From positions 1 to 64,000 of the forward strand of contig DHEJ01000003.1 in the NCBI GenBank assembly GCA_002399815.1: 64,000 nt of DNA. The letters are read 5' to 3'. The stretch's first letter is position 1. The number at the start of each line of letters is the position of its first letter. The stretch is from Acholeplasmataceae bacterium UBA4853. GTDB lineage: Bacteria > Bacillota_I > Bacilli_A > Acholeplasmatales > Acholeplasmataceae. The position numbers and the translations under genes were made by a program. Below the pieces are notes generated by a model. That model was not told where the DNA came from and did no database searches. It saw only the letters and a program-made list of their open reading frames with translations. Positions 32,211-40,975 of the stretch are shown one piece after another.

Positions 32211-33331
32211 GTATTGTGATTAAAGAGGTTCTTACGAAAAAAGAAAAAAAGTTATTTACAGATTTTCCCAATAAGTTGTTTAAACATGAAAAAGCATATG
32301 TACCTGCATTGTCTATAGATGAGATGAAGGTGTTTGAACCCACAATTAATCCAGCACACGAATACTGTGAGAGTATCAGATTTTTAGCATATAAAGATCA
32401 AGTACTTGTCGGTAGAATTGCAGGCATTATCAATCATCAATACAATAAAGCATTTAAAACAGAGATTGTTCGTTTTACAAGATTAGATATGATCGATGAT
32501 ATTGAAGTAACAAAAGCACTAATTGGTGCAATCAATAATTGGGGTAAAGAAAAGAAGATGACCGAAATGATTGGTCCAATTGGATTTACTGATATGGACC
32601 GAATGGGTATGTTAGTCTTTGGATTTGAACATTTAGGGTCATTTATTACGATTTGGAATCCAGAATACTATCATAAGCATCTAGAAGCTCTTGATTTTCA
32701 AAAGGATGTTGACTGGATTGAATCACGGATTATGTGGCCAAAAGAAATGCCTTCTAAAGTTGAAAGAGGCGCAGAGATTGTTCGAAAAAGATTTGGCTAT
32801 AAATTAATTAAGTTAAAAAACTTAAAGAATTTAGATGTATATGTGTATGATGCATTTGATGTTTATAATAGAGCATTTGAAGAATTATACGGATTTTTTC
32901 CTGTAACTAGAAAAGTAATGGATTATTATATTAAACAATTAAAATCATTAGTCAGACTAGATTTTTTATGGTTTGTTACAGATAAACTAGATAAGGTAGT
33001 TGGATTTGGATTAATGATGCCTAGTTTAAGTTTAGCTGTTAAAAAGAGTCATGGTAAGTTATTACCATTTGGATGGATTAGATTTTTGAGAAGTATTCAT
33101 AAATTCAATGTCATTGATTTTTACTTTATTGCTGTTGATCCAAATAATCAAGGTCATGGTGTTTTAAGTTTGATTATGGAAGATGGTATTAAACAAGGCA
33201 TTAAGCATGGTGTTATCCACGCAGAAACAGGTCCAGAATTAGAACTTAATACTAAAATTCAATCACAATGGAAAGATTTTGAACCACAAATGCATAAAAG
33301 ACGAAGATGTTATAAGAAAAATGTTGTTTGA
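32207..33331 (+). CDS. GNAT-fold acyltransferase-like protein
   Basis: A 374-residue protein. The segment FYFIAVDPNNQGHGVLSLIMEDGIKQG near the C-terminus looks like a GNAT acetyl-CoA site, and the N-terminal half (RFLAYKDQVLVGRIAGIINHQYN, then GPIGFTDMDRMGML) matches a group of long GNAT-like proteins of unknown substrate. It overlaps the GH5 gene by 4 bp, so the two are made together. A link between a glucanase and an acyltransferase suggests modification of a sugar or lipid, but this is inference. Confidence 0.65.
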   Translation: MSIVIKEVLTKKEKKLFTDFPNKLFKHEKAYVPALSIDEMKVFEPTINPAHEYCESIRFLAYKDQVLVGRIAGIINHQYNKAFKTEIVRFTRLDMIDDIEVTKALIGAINNWGKEKKMTEMIGPIGFTDMDRMGMLVFGFEHLGSFITIWNPEYYHKHLEALDFQKDVDWIESRIMWPKEMPSKVERGAEIVRKRFGYKLIKLKNLKNLDVYVYDAFDVYNRAFEELYGFFPVTRKVMDYYIKQLKSLVRLDFLWFVTDKLDKVVGFGLMMPSLSLAVKKSHGKLLPFGWIRFLRSIHKFNVIDFYFIAVDPNNQGHGVLSLIMEDGIKQGIKHGVIHAETGPELELNTKIQSQWKDFEPQMHKRRRCYKKNVV

Positions 33332-33346
33332 ATGTAGGATATTTAT

Positions 33347-33376
33347 GTTTTAATGCATGTTATACAAAGTTTTAAT
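33347..33376 (+). promoter_or_regulatory. Candidate LytTR operator with promoter (module 2)
   Basis: GTTTTAAT occurs at 33347-33354 and 33369-33376, 22 bp apart, on either side of an extended -10 (TGT-TATACA, 33358-33366). The two-turn spacing suits a LytTR dimer. Confidence 0.4.
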
Positions 33377-33424
33377 CTGTATCGGATTTAAGGGAGTAAA
33401 ATAACATCAAAGGAGGAACTTTTC

Positions 33425-33931
33425 GTGATTAAAGTCATTCTTGATAAGAAAGACTTAAAACTAATTGAGACAGAACTTGAAAATGAACCAATAATTCAAA
33501 CGACTTTAGAAGATGATCAAATTGCACTTATAGTGGATGATCTATCATATGAACGCATAGAAAAAATATTAAAAAAGATTACTGTGAGTCGTAAAGAAGT
33601 CGTATTTGAAACACATAGTGGTTGGGTTAGACTGTATATTGGAGATATTTTATATATTGAATCCTTTGGTAGTCAAATTATTATCCATACAATAAAAAAT
33701 GGTAATATATCGATTAAACAAACGCTTTATCAATTAGAAAATATTCTAGCTAACTTTCATATCATACGTATTGGTAAATCATTTTTAGTGAATCTGTCTA
33801 AAGTTGTTTATATTCATTCAAGAATGAATGCTAAATTAGCACTTGAATTAGTCGGTGGTATCAAGCTTGAAGTCACAAGAAGTTTCGTAAAATCCTTTAA
33901 AAATGCTTTAGGCATAGGAGGCGTAAAATGA
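33425..33931 (+). CDS. LytTR-domain regulator (module 2)
   Basis: A 168-residue protein. Residues about 65-165 form a LytTR domain (WVRLYIGDILYIESFG, then FHIIRIGKSFLVNLSKVVYI). The first 60 residues are an alpha-beta segment (VILDKKDLKLIETELE) without a phospho-acceptor pattern, so this is not a response regulator. GTG 33425 lies eight bases after AGGAGG. It overlaps the beta-propeller membrane gene by 4 bp (ATGA). Same plan as the pair at 25562-27739. Confidence 0.88.
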   Translation: MIKVILDKKDLKLIETELENEPIIQTTLEDDQIALIVDDLSYERIEKILKKITVSRKEVVFETHSGWVRLYIGDILYIESFGSQIIIHTIKNGNISIKQTLYQLENILANFHIIRIGKSFLVNLSKVVYIHSRMNAKLALELVGGIKLEVTRSFVKSFKNALGIGGVK

Positions 33932-35913
33932 ACATTTACGGTATCATTTTTGTATCCATTTTAGGGTTAATATGTATCTATATAATCACTAAAATTATTT
34001 TGGATGTTATTTGGAATCAAAGGCTAAATCGTTTTTTAAGAAATGAAGGGGTCACACATTTAAACAAAACGCTTAGAGTTGTAAGTGTTAGAAGAACAAT
34101 GATTGCATTAACAGCTGTTGTTGTTTTAGTTGCTGTTGTTGCAACTGATGTGTTTAAATTACCAGAGGTTTTTAATGATAAGACCTTAGTTAATGCAAGT
34201 AAAGCAGGAAGTTATAGTAACTTAAAGAGTAAGATGAATGAAAAAAATGGATTTTATATAGGTGGATGGTTTAATGTATTACCTGGTGCAAACCTAGAGG
34301 ATGCTGCAATTGATGAAGGTCCAGAAACAAGAGATGTTGTAGGTACAAACGTCCAAATCGAAGGTGTAGATGAAGCTGATATCATTAAAACAGATGGATT
34401 TGAAGTCTTTTATTCACCAAGTTATCATCGTAATGAAATCTTTAAATTTTCGGTTAACGTAGATGGTAGTTTGGAACAACAACAAGGTATTTTATTTGAT
34501 GACTATTATGTTCAAGAATTATATTTAACAGATGAACTTTTAGTTGTTATTGGCTATACATATGAAGATATCCATGTGTATTACGATGAATTTTTAGATG
34601 CACTTATTATGCCTAGTTTATATTGGAGTTACCGTCAATATACAGGAAATATTCGAATATTTGACCGTGTAAGTTTACAACAGAAGTATGAACTACAAAC
34701 AGATGGTTCTATTCAAGCACATCGTTTAATTGATGATATGTTTTATATGATTTCATATACTCAAGTTACAGAAAATGATTTAAGACCTGAATTTATTGAA
34801 ACAATTAATGATGTCAAACATACCAGTTATGTAGGATATGATGATATATTATTTTTTGATCAAGTCCCGGCTTATCAAATGATGACTGTGACATCATTGA
34901 ATGTAAAGACATATGATATGCATTCTGAATCTGTAGTTGGTGTTTCATCGATCATGTATATGACGAAAGACGCGATTTATACCGCTGGAAGTTATAGTTA
35001 TTATCCATTTTTAAATACAGTGATTTCAGGTACACATATAATTAAGTTTGGTATTAGTGAAGTTGATGGGTCTATTCATTATAATGCATCTACAACTTTA
35101 GAAGGTTATATTGAAAATCAATTTTGGATGGATGCATACGATGGTTTCTTTAGAGTCGTTACATCCAGAGGATGGAATCAAACAGATAAGAATCGACTTT
35201 ATGTATTAAAAGAAAATGATGAAACTGATACATTTGATCAAGTAGGTTTATTAGATGAAGGTATTGGTAAACCATTAGAAAGAGTTACATCAGTCCGATT
35301 TATTGAAAATGAAGTATTTATTGTCACATTTAGAAATATAGACCCACTCTATACAATTAATTTATCTAATCCAGTTTTACCTGTGATTACAAATGAAATT
35401 GAAGAAGAAGGTTATAATACATACCTTCATAGTTGGGGTGATAATCAAGCGATTGGAATTGGTTATGATGGTTCATTTAACGTAAAAATCTCAGCGTATA
35501 ATACGCTAGATAAATCAGAACCATTAGATACATACTTTGTAAGTGATCCAGGCGATGATGGCTATGATTGGAGTTATAGTGAAGCATTAAACAATCATAA
35601 AGCAATCCTTGTTTCACCTGAGAAAGGTTTTATTGGGTTTGCAGTTAACCGTTCATATTATAATCAAGCGATTGAAAAATATGAATATACAAGTTACTTC
35701 TTAATTTTCTATATTGATTTTAATCAAGAAGAAGAGATTATTTCTGATCCTATTCAAATTGCTCATGATGTATCATTCTATGAAAATCAAGTTGAAAGAG
35801 GTATTTACATTGATGAGATATTCTATACCTTCTCATCAAATTCAATCATTTCTTTTGACAGTCAAACCAAAACAATCATTGATGAATATTTGATTATTTC
35901 TCAAAATAGTTAA
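33928..35913 (+). CDS. Membrane-anchored beta-propeller protein (module 2 partner)
   Basis: A 661-residue protein with TM1 at about 4-26, a basic loop (IWNQRLNRFLRNEG), TM2 at about 55-73, and an exterior of about 580 residues. The exterior starts TNVQIEGVDEADIIKTDGFEVF, the hallmark of the C-terminal beta-propeller family (PF09826), and continues with the family's repeated blades. In other bacteria such proteins are plain secreted or lipoproteins; here two TMs and coupling to a LytTR gene suggest signalling, with the propeller as ligand sensor or protein dock. A terminator follows. Confidence 0.87.
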   Translation: MNIYGIIFVSILGLICIYIITKIILDVIWNQRLNRFLRNEGVTHLNKTLRVVSVRRTMIALTAVVVLVAVVATDVFKLPEVFNDKTLVNASKAGSYSNLKSKMNEKNGFYIGGWFNVLPGANLEDAAIDEGPETRDVVGTNVQIEGVDEADIIKTDGFEVFYSPSYHRNEIFKFSVNVDGSLEQQQGILFDDYYVQELYLTDELLVVIGYTYEDIHVYYDEFLDALIMPSLYWSYRQYTGNIRIFDRVSLQQKYELQTDGSIQAHRLIDDMFYMISYTQVTENDLRPEFIETINDVKHTSYVGYDDILFFDQVPAYQMMTVTSLNVKTYDMHSESVVGVSSIMYMTKDAIYTAGSYSYYPFLNTVISGTHIIKFGISEVDGSIHYNASTTLEGYIENQFWMDAYDGFFRVVTSRGWNQTDKNRLYVLKENDETDTFDQVGLLDEGIGKPLERVTSVRFIENEVFIVTFRNIDPLYTINLSNPVLPVITNEIEEEGYNTYLHSWGDNQAIGIGYDGSFNVKISAYNTLDKSEPLDTYFVSDPGDDGYDWSYSEALNNHKAILVSPEKGFIGFAVNRSYYNQAIEKYEYTSYFLIFYIDFNQEEEIISDPIQIAHDVSFYENQVERGIYIDEIFYTFSSNSIISFDSQTKTIIDEYLIISQNS

Positions 35914-35943
35914 TAATTATAAATAAATAGATAATCACTTTAT

Positions 35944-35988
35944 AAAGACCTTAAATAATGAAACATTTGTAAGGTCTTTTAAATTTTT
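35944..35988 (+). terminator. Terminator of LytTR module 2
   Basis: AAAGACCTTA (35944-35953) pairs with TAAGGTCTTT (35970-35979); T-rich tail. Confidence 0.8.
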
Positions 35989-36041
35989 TAATGATATAAT
36001 AAATTTATGATTTAGGATTAAGTATTGGGAGGTACTAATCC

Positions 36042-37217
36042 ATGGTAAACCAACTTGCACTAATCTATATTCTGGCGTTTGTAACATTCATCTTAACGCT
36101 AGGACTTATTTTTACGCACATCTATGTTAAGCAAGTTTATAAAGGTATTAATCAATGGATATATGGCATCTTAATAGAGACGGTTGCTTTTATTTTAATC
36201 GCTTCTAGAGCCTATTTACCAGATTTTTTTATCTTTTTAATCGGAAACCTTTTATTAGTGATAGGGCTAATATATTTTTATCGTGGAACAATTCTTTTTA
36301 TAGAAGAAAAGCCAATGTATAAAGACATTTACATACTATCAGCTGTTACTACAATCATGATGTTGACCTTCTACTTTATGTTTCCAAATAGAGATGTCAG
36401 ACAAATAACTATGAGTGTTTTTATTATCTACATTACAGTAAAAATCATTTATGCAAGTAGTAAAACGACAAATCCGAATATTAGTAAATACTTAATTCCT
36501 TTAAAGTTAGCAAGTGTGTTATTTATAGTACTTCAAACTACTAGAATCATATTTATCATTACAGGTATTTCAGGAGATCCATTTATGGCATCAGATATGA
36601 TTATGGATGAAGCATTGATGTTACTGGTTGCAGTATTTATGCTAATTCTGGCATTCTTTATGACGATTGGAGTAAATATTAGAGCGGTGGCTGAATTAAA
36701 GACTGAAAGATTAAAGTTAGAACATTTATCATTAACAGACTTCTTAACAACCTTACCGAATAGAAGAATGCTCATTCAGTATATGGATTTACTCATTCAT
36801 CAAGAAAAGAAATTTGCTGTAGTGATGATGGATATGGATGATTTTAAATCAGTCAATGATAAGTATGGTCATACAGTTGGTGATGAAGTTATTAAAGCGT
36901 ATGCGAATCGTTTAGCAAGTGTTAAAAGAAAACAAGATTTTGTTGCTAGATATGGTGGAGATGAATTTATCGTAATCATTGATGATTATGCAGATGATAC
37001 TGAGTTAGTAAATCTCATTAAAAATAAACTAGAAACCATTAATTCATGTATTATAATTGAAAAGATATCTGTATACATTAATGCATCGGTTGGAATATCT
37101 GTATATCCTTTACATGCTAAAGACGTTACAAGTATGATCACTTATGCAGATGAAGCGCTCTATAAAGTTAAAGCAAGTGGTAAAAATAATATTGCATTTT
37201 ATGAAATGAAAAACTGA
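36042..37217 (+). CDS. Membrane diguanylate cyclase (GGDEF)
   Basis: A 391-residue protein. Residues 1-215 hold about seven membrane helices of a 7TM-type sensor. The GGDEF domain runs from about 225; its active site is RYGGDEF with GGDEF at 305-309. The inhibitory I-site RxxD is present as R296-D299, five residues before it. Both make a product-inhibited c-di-GMP synthase likely. DLVIDIDxFKxxND-type metal site appears as MMDMDDFKSVND. GGGAGG precedes ATG 36042. Most mollicutes lack c-di-GMP, so this is notable. No EAL or HD-GYP gene lies in the window. Confidence 0.92.
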   Translation: MVNQLALIYILAFVTFILTLGLIFTHIYVKQVYKGINQWIYGILIETVAFILIASRAYLPDFFIFLIGNLLLVIGLIYFYRGTILFIEEKPMYKDIYILSAVTTIMMLTFYFMFPNRDVRQITMSVFIIYITVKIIYASSKTTNPNISKYLIPLKLASVLFIVLQTTRIIFIITGISGDPFMASDMIMDEALMLLVAVFMLILAFFMTIGVNIRAVAELKTERLKLEHLSLTDFLTTLPNRRMLIQYMDLLIHQEKKFAVVMMDMDDFKSVNDKYGHTVGDEVIKAYANRLASVKRKQDFVARYGGDEFIVIIDDYADDTELVNLIKNKLETINSCIIIEKISVYINASVGISVYPLHAKDVTSMITYADEALYKVKASGKNNIAFYEMKN

Positions 37218-37260
37218 CCTTAAAAGATAAATTTATATCTTATAAAAGGTCAGTTTTTTT
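37211..37260. terminator. Bidirectional terminator
   Basis: AAACTGACCTT pairs with AAGGTCAGTTT, with an inner AAGATA/TATCTT stem; a T-run follows on the plus strand. It separates the GGDEF gene from the convergent metal ATPase. Confidence 0.8.
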
Positions 37261-37269
37261 TAATGATTA

Positions 37270-39132
37270 TTATTTTTTAAGTAACATTCTTAAACTATTT
37301 AGAATGACTAAAATTGTGGAACCTTCGTGAGCAACAACACCAATTGGTAACATAATTAAACCAAAGACGTTGGATGTTAAAAGCAGTAGGATCACAGTAA
37401 TTGAAAAGATAATGTTTTGGTAAATAATTGCTTGATTAGCTTTTGCTAATCTAAAGAGTGCTGGAATATTTTCTAGTTTATTATTCATAAAGATAATATC
37501 AGCGGTTTCAATCGATACATCAGTTCCACTACCCATAGATGCACCAATATCTGCAGTAGCTAAAGCTGGAGCATCATTAATACCATCACCAACCATCATA
37601 ACTTTTCCATAAGTAGCTTTTAATTGATCAATATGTTGTTTTTTCTCAGTAGGTAGTGCATTAAAGATGACTTGATCAATACCAGCTTCATTAGCAATAC
37701 TTTTTGCTGTTTTTTCATTATCACCGGTTAACATGATAGGTATGATACCGATCTTTTTGATTTCTTTAATCATCGATTGAATACCATCACGTAATTCATC
37801 AAATAAAGCAATAAATCCGATTAATTGATCGTTTAAAATGATTTGAACAATCGAGTAACCTTTTTCTTGAGATGCAATCATTTTAGGAGTTAACAGATGT
37901 GAATTGATGTGTTCAAATTTTCCTAATCGATAAACTTGATTTCCGATTTTTAATTCCATACCCTTACCAGCAATTTCTGTTACTTTAGATGGACTATAGG
38001 TTGCTTTATCAGATAGGTAATTCGTTATTGAGTTTGCAAGTGGGTGACTTGATAGTTTTTCCATTGAGTAAACAATATCATAGATATCTTGTTTATTATA
38101 AGAAGCATCAATTTGAAAATCTACAACACTAGGACTACCCTTAGTAACAGTACCTGTTTTATCAAATACAATCACTTTAATACCAGTTAAATTTTCTAAG
38201 TGATTACCACCTTTAATTAAGATTCTTTTTCTAGCTGCATTTGATAATGTAGCAAGCATGGTTGGTGCGATAGAAGCAACCAGAGCACAAGGAGAACCAA
38301 CAACTAATACTACAGTACCACGGTAGAATGCATCTGCCCATGATAGACTACCGATTAATGGTGGAACAAGCATAAATCCAAGCGCTAATAAGATAACAAA
38401 GTAGACATACCATTTTTCAATTTTTTCAATTAAAGTTTGGCCACGACCATGATTATCTTGTGCATCTTTTACAAGTGTAATAATCTTGTTTACAACAAAA
38501 TCATTTGGATCGAGTGTAGTTTCAACAATAATTGGTGAAGTTAAATTATAAGTACCTGCATAAACTAAGTCGTTAAGATCTTTTGTTACGGGCATCGATT
38601 CACCTGTAATTGCAGCTTGGTTAATTGATGATTTTCCTCTAACGATTTTACCATCAACAGGGATTGAATCTCCGACTTTAACTAAAACTTGATCACCAAT
38701 TTTTAACTCTGAAACAGAAACAACCTTTTCATCACCATTAAGATATAATGTCGCAGTATCTGGTGAAATCTTAAGAAGAGCTGTTAATTCTTTCTTTGAT
38801 TTTTCATGAGCAAAATCTTCTAGAATTCCTGAAATTGCAAAAATCATAATAAGTAGTGCACCTTCAGATGGGTTTCCTACAATAAACGCTGAGATTGCAG
38901 CTAGAATCATTAGTATTTCTACGTTTAATGATTTATGTTCAATTGTTTCAATGATACCTTCTTTAGCCTTAAAGAAACCACCAAAAACAAATGCTACAGC
39001 AAATAGTATGATAACGACCATATCTGCTGAACTACTCACAAATGTTTGCATAATATACGCTACAATCATTAAGACCAAAGCTAGTATGACAAATACAAGT
39101 TGAGTTATGAGTTCTTTTCTATTTTTTTCCAT
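37270..39132 (-). CDS. P1B-4-type heavy-metal ATPase
   Basis: A 620-residue P-type ATPase. The order is TGES actuator loop, SPC in the membrane helix (VVGSPCALVASI), the phosphorylated DKTGT, GDGINDAPAL, and HEGST in the last helices (VAHEGSTILVILNSLRMLL). SPC plus HEGS/T marks subgroup P1B-4 (CoaT, PfeT/ZosA), which exports Co2+, Fe2+ or Zn2+. No N-terminal metal-binding domain is present. The start is ATG 39132, seven bases after GTGAGGA; a longer frame to 39246 lacks an RBS. Tandem repeats upstream (39191-39230) resemble a PerR/Fur box, which fits an iron or peroxide link. Confidence 0.9.
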   Translation of the reverse strand: MEKNRKELITQLVFVILALVLMIVAYIMQTFVSSSADMVVIILFAVAFVFGGFFKAKEGIIETIEHKSLNVEILMILAAISAFIVGNPSEGALLIMIFAISGILEDFAHEKSKKELTALLKISPDTATLYLNGDEKVVSVSELKIGDQVLVKVGDSIPVDGKIVRGKSSINQAAITGESMPVTKDLNDLVYAGTYNLTSPIIVETTLDPNDFVVNKIITLVKDAQDNHGRGQTLIEKIEKWYVYFVILLALGFMLVPPLIGSLSWADAFYRGTVVLVVGSPCALVASIAPTMLATLSNAARKRILIKGGNHLENLTGIKVIVFDKTGTVTKGSPSVVDFQIDASYNKQDIYDIVYSMEKLSSHPLANSITNYLSDKATYSPSKVTEIAGKGMELKIGNQVYRLGKFEHINSHLLTPKMIASQEKGYSIVQIILNDQLIGFIALFDELRDGIQSMIKEIKKIGIIPIMLTGDNEKTAKSIANEAGIDQVIFNALPTEKKQHIDQLKATYGKVMMVGDGINDAPALATADIGASMGSGTDVSIETADIIFMNNKLENIPALFRLAKANQAIIYQNIIFSITVILLLLTSNVFGLIMLPIGVVAHEGSTILVILNSLRMLLKK

Positions 39133-39190
39133 ATGTAAATCCTCACTTTCACTACCTATAATGTACCACTTAAACATCATTAAATCAACA

Positions 39191-39230
39191 TTATTTATAA
39201 TGAAAACGACCTTATTTATAATAATAATGA
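39191..39230 (-). promoter_or_regulatory. Candidate PerR/Fur-type operator upstream of the metal ATPase
   Basis: TTATTTATAAT at 39191-39201 and 39212-39222, 21 bp apart (two helix turns). The second is followed by AATAATGA, so 39216-39230 matches the PerR consensus TTATAATNATTATAA at 12 of 14 positions. It lies about 60-100 bp before the ATPase start. Confidence 0.4.
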
Positions 39231-39320
39231 ATAGTGATGAATACATTAGAATTATTTTAAATAAGTTGTACGGATAAATAATTATTTTTATGTTAAGATA
39301 TTTTTAAGTAGGTAAATTAT

Positions 39321-40715
39321 ATGAAAAAAATTGTATTACTCAATCTATTTATTTTCATAGTACTGATGATTAGTGGATGTAATGTCAAATTTATAACCGA
39401 TGAAGATGATAAACAAGCATCAGTTTTTACTTTTGAAAGATTGTTTGATGATGAAAATTATAAAGAAATAACCATAAGAATCACTACATTTGAATGGGAA
39501 CGATTCATTGCACTACAAAGACAAAACTTAGAAGACTATAATACAGTTAGAATTGATGAATACATAGCGTCTGATTTAATTTATAAAGATAGTTTAGGAG
39601 AAACTATTATTGAAGATATTGGTATAAGAAACCGTGGAAATACCTCTATTGATATGATTGTTGATGATCAAAATAATCCAAAGATTGCACATTTCAAACT
39701 TAATTTTAGATATGATTTTAAGGGTACTAAACCAGAGTACAGTAAAAGACGTGGATTTGGTTTAAAGGAACTTGACTTAAAATATAACAAAAATAGTGAT
39801 CCAACGTATATGTCTGAAAATTTTTCAATGGAAATGTTTCAACATTATGACCAAAATGCGCAAGAAACCTCTCATGCATTACTTTATTTAGAAATAGGTG
39901 GTGTTAAATATGCATATGGTTTATATACAATATTTGAGCCAATTGATGATGTCTTTATCGAAAGAAGATTTGAAAAAGAACATGATAAAGGGGATTTATA
40001 TAAAGTCTTATGGCAAGGTTATGGTCCAGCATCACTTCAAGGATTATATGATCCTTTAATGGTTGGAGAAGAAACACTGCTATATCATCCAAATTATGAT
40101 TTAAAAACGAATAATGATATCTTAGAAAATAAACATTCAAAGTTAAAATCTTTTATTAGTCAAATCAATAAACTAGAAGGTGATATCTTCGAACAATATA
40201 TTACTAAATTATTTGATGTACCCTCATTTTTAAAGTATTTAGCAATTAATGTATATTTAGGAAATCCAGATGATTATAGAGCAATGGGGAATAATTATTA
40301 TCTATATTTAGATCCGGTTGAAAATCAGTGGCTACTCATCCCTTATGATTATGATCATTCAGTGGGTGTGGGTTGGAATCCACAGGGAAACTTCACAATT
40401 GGATTAGACATATATGAATGGATGAATCAAATGGCAATCCTTACTTGGGATTCATACTATCAGCCTATTTTAGTTCAAAAAATACTAGGTATTCCTAAGT
40501 TTAAAACGCTTTATACAACATATATAGAAACAATTTACAATGATTCATATTTTACATTTGATAATTTTTATAGTCGATATTTGAAAACTAAGAATTTATA
40601 TAAAGATAAGGTTAGTGAGACGATGATACCTGTTCAATTTACTAGAGGAAACTCAGAGTGGTATATCGAAAATAAACGTGCTGATATTCAAAATCAATTA
40701 AATCAGTATTTATAA
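39321..40715 (+). CDS. CotH-kinase-family lipoprotein
   Basis: A 464-residue protein. The signal KKIVLLNLFIFIVLMISGC ends in a lipobox, so it is membrane-anchored outside. The rest is a CotH-type atypical kinase: RNRGNTSID near the start, GFGLKELDLKYN, GLYTIFEPIDD, and the catalytic block NVYLGNPDDYRAMGNNYYLY with WLLIPYDYDHSVG. In Bacillus CotH phosphorylates spore-coat proteins; this organism type forms no spores, so the target is another surface or secreted protein. It is monocistronic and precedes tRNA-Val. Confidence 0.88.
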   Translation: MKKIVLLNLFIFIVLMISGCNVKFITDEDDKQASVFTFERLFDDENYKEITIRITTFEWERFIALQRQNLEDYNTVRIDEYIASDLIYKDSLGETIIEDIGIRNRGNTSIDMIVDDQNNPKIAHFKLNFRYDFKGTKPEYSKRRGFGLKELDLKYNKNSDPTYMSENFSMEMFQHYDQNAQETSHALLYLEIGGVKYAYGLYTIFEPIDDVFIERRFEKEHDKGDLYKVLWQGYGPASLQGLYDPLMVGEETLLYHPNYDLKTNNDILENKHSKLKSFISQINKLEGDIFEQYITKLFDVPSFLKYLAINVYLGNPDDYRAMGNNYYLYLDPVENQWLLIPYDYDHSVGVGWNPQGNFTIGLDIYEWMNQMAILTWDSYYQPILVQKILGIPKFKTLYTTYIETIYNDSYFTFDNFYSRYLKTKNLYKDKVSETMIPVQFTRGNSEWYIENKRADIQNQLNQYL

Positions 40716-40726
40716 TTCTTTTAGAT

Positions 40727-40755
40727 TTGAAATAAGTAAACTTATATGTTACAAT
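40727..40755 (+). promoter_or_regulatory. Promoter of tRNA-Val
   Basis: TTGAAA (40727-40732), 17 bp, TACAAT (40750-40755). Confidence 0.8.
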
Positions 40756-40776
40756 AATCATGCTTAAAATGGTAAA

Positions 40777-40851
40777 GCACAGTTAGCTCAGCGGGAGAGC
40801 ACCTGCTTGACGTGCAGGGGGTCACAAGTTCAATCCTTGTACTGTGCACCA
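40777..40851 (+). tRNA. tRNA-Val (anticodon GAC)
   Basis: A 75-nt tRNA. Acceptor GCACAGT pairs with ACTGTGC, discriminator A, encoded CCA. The anticodon stem CCTGC/GCAGG encloses TTGACGT with anticodon GAC. The T-loop is TTCAATC. A T-run follows the CCA. Confidence 0.96.
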
Positions 40852-40975
40852 TTTTTTTTATTTATAAGTGATTTCATTCATAATAAAACTATAGAACTAA
40901 TATATATAAACTTAAATGTTCGTATCTCTTTATTTAATCTATACATGATAAAATAGATTTATGCGAGGTGAAGTA

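Noticed and set aside
39133..39246. N-terminal extension of the metal ATPase
   Set aside because: The extra residues have no RBS and would cover the probable operator/promoter region; ATG 39132 has GTGAGGA seven bases upstream.
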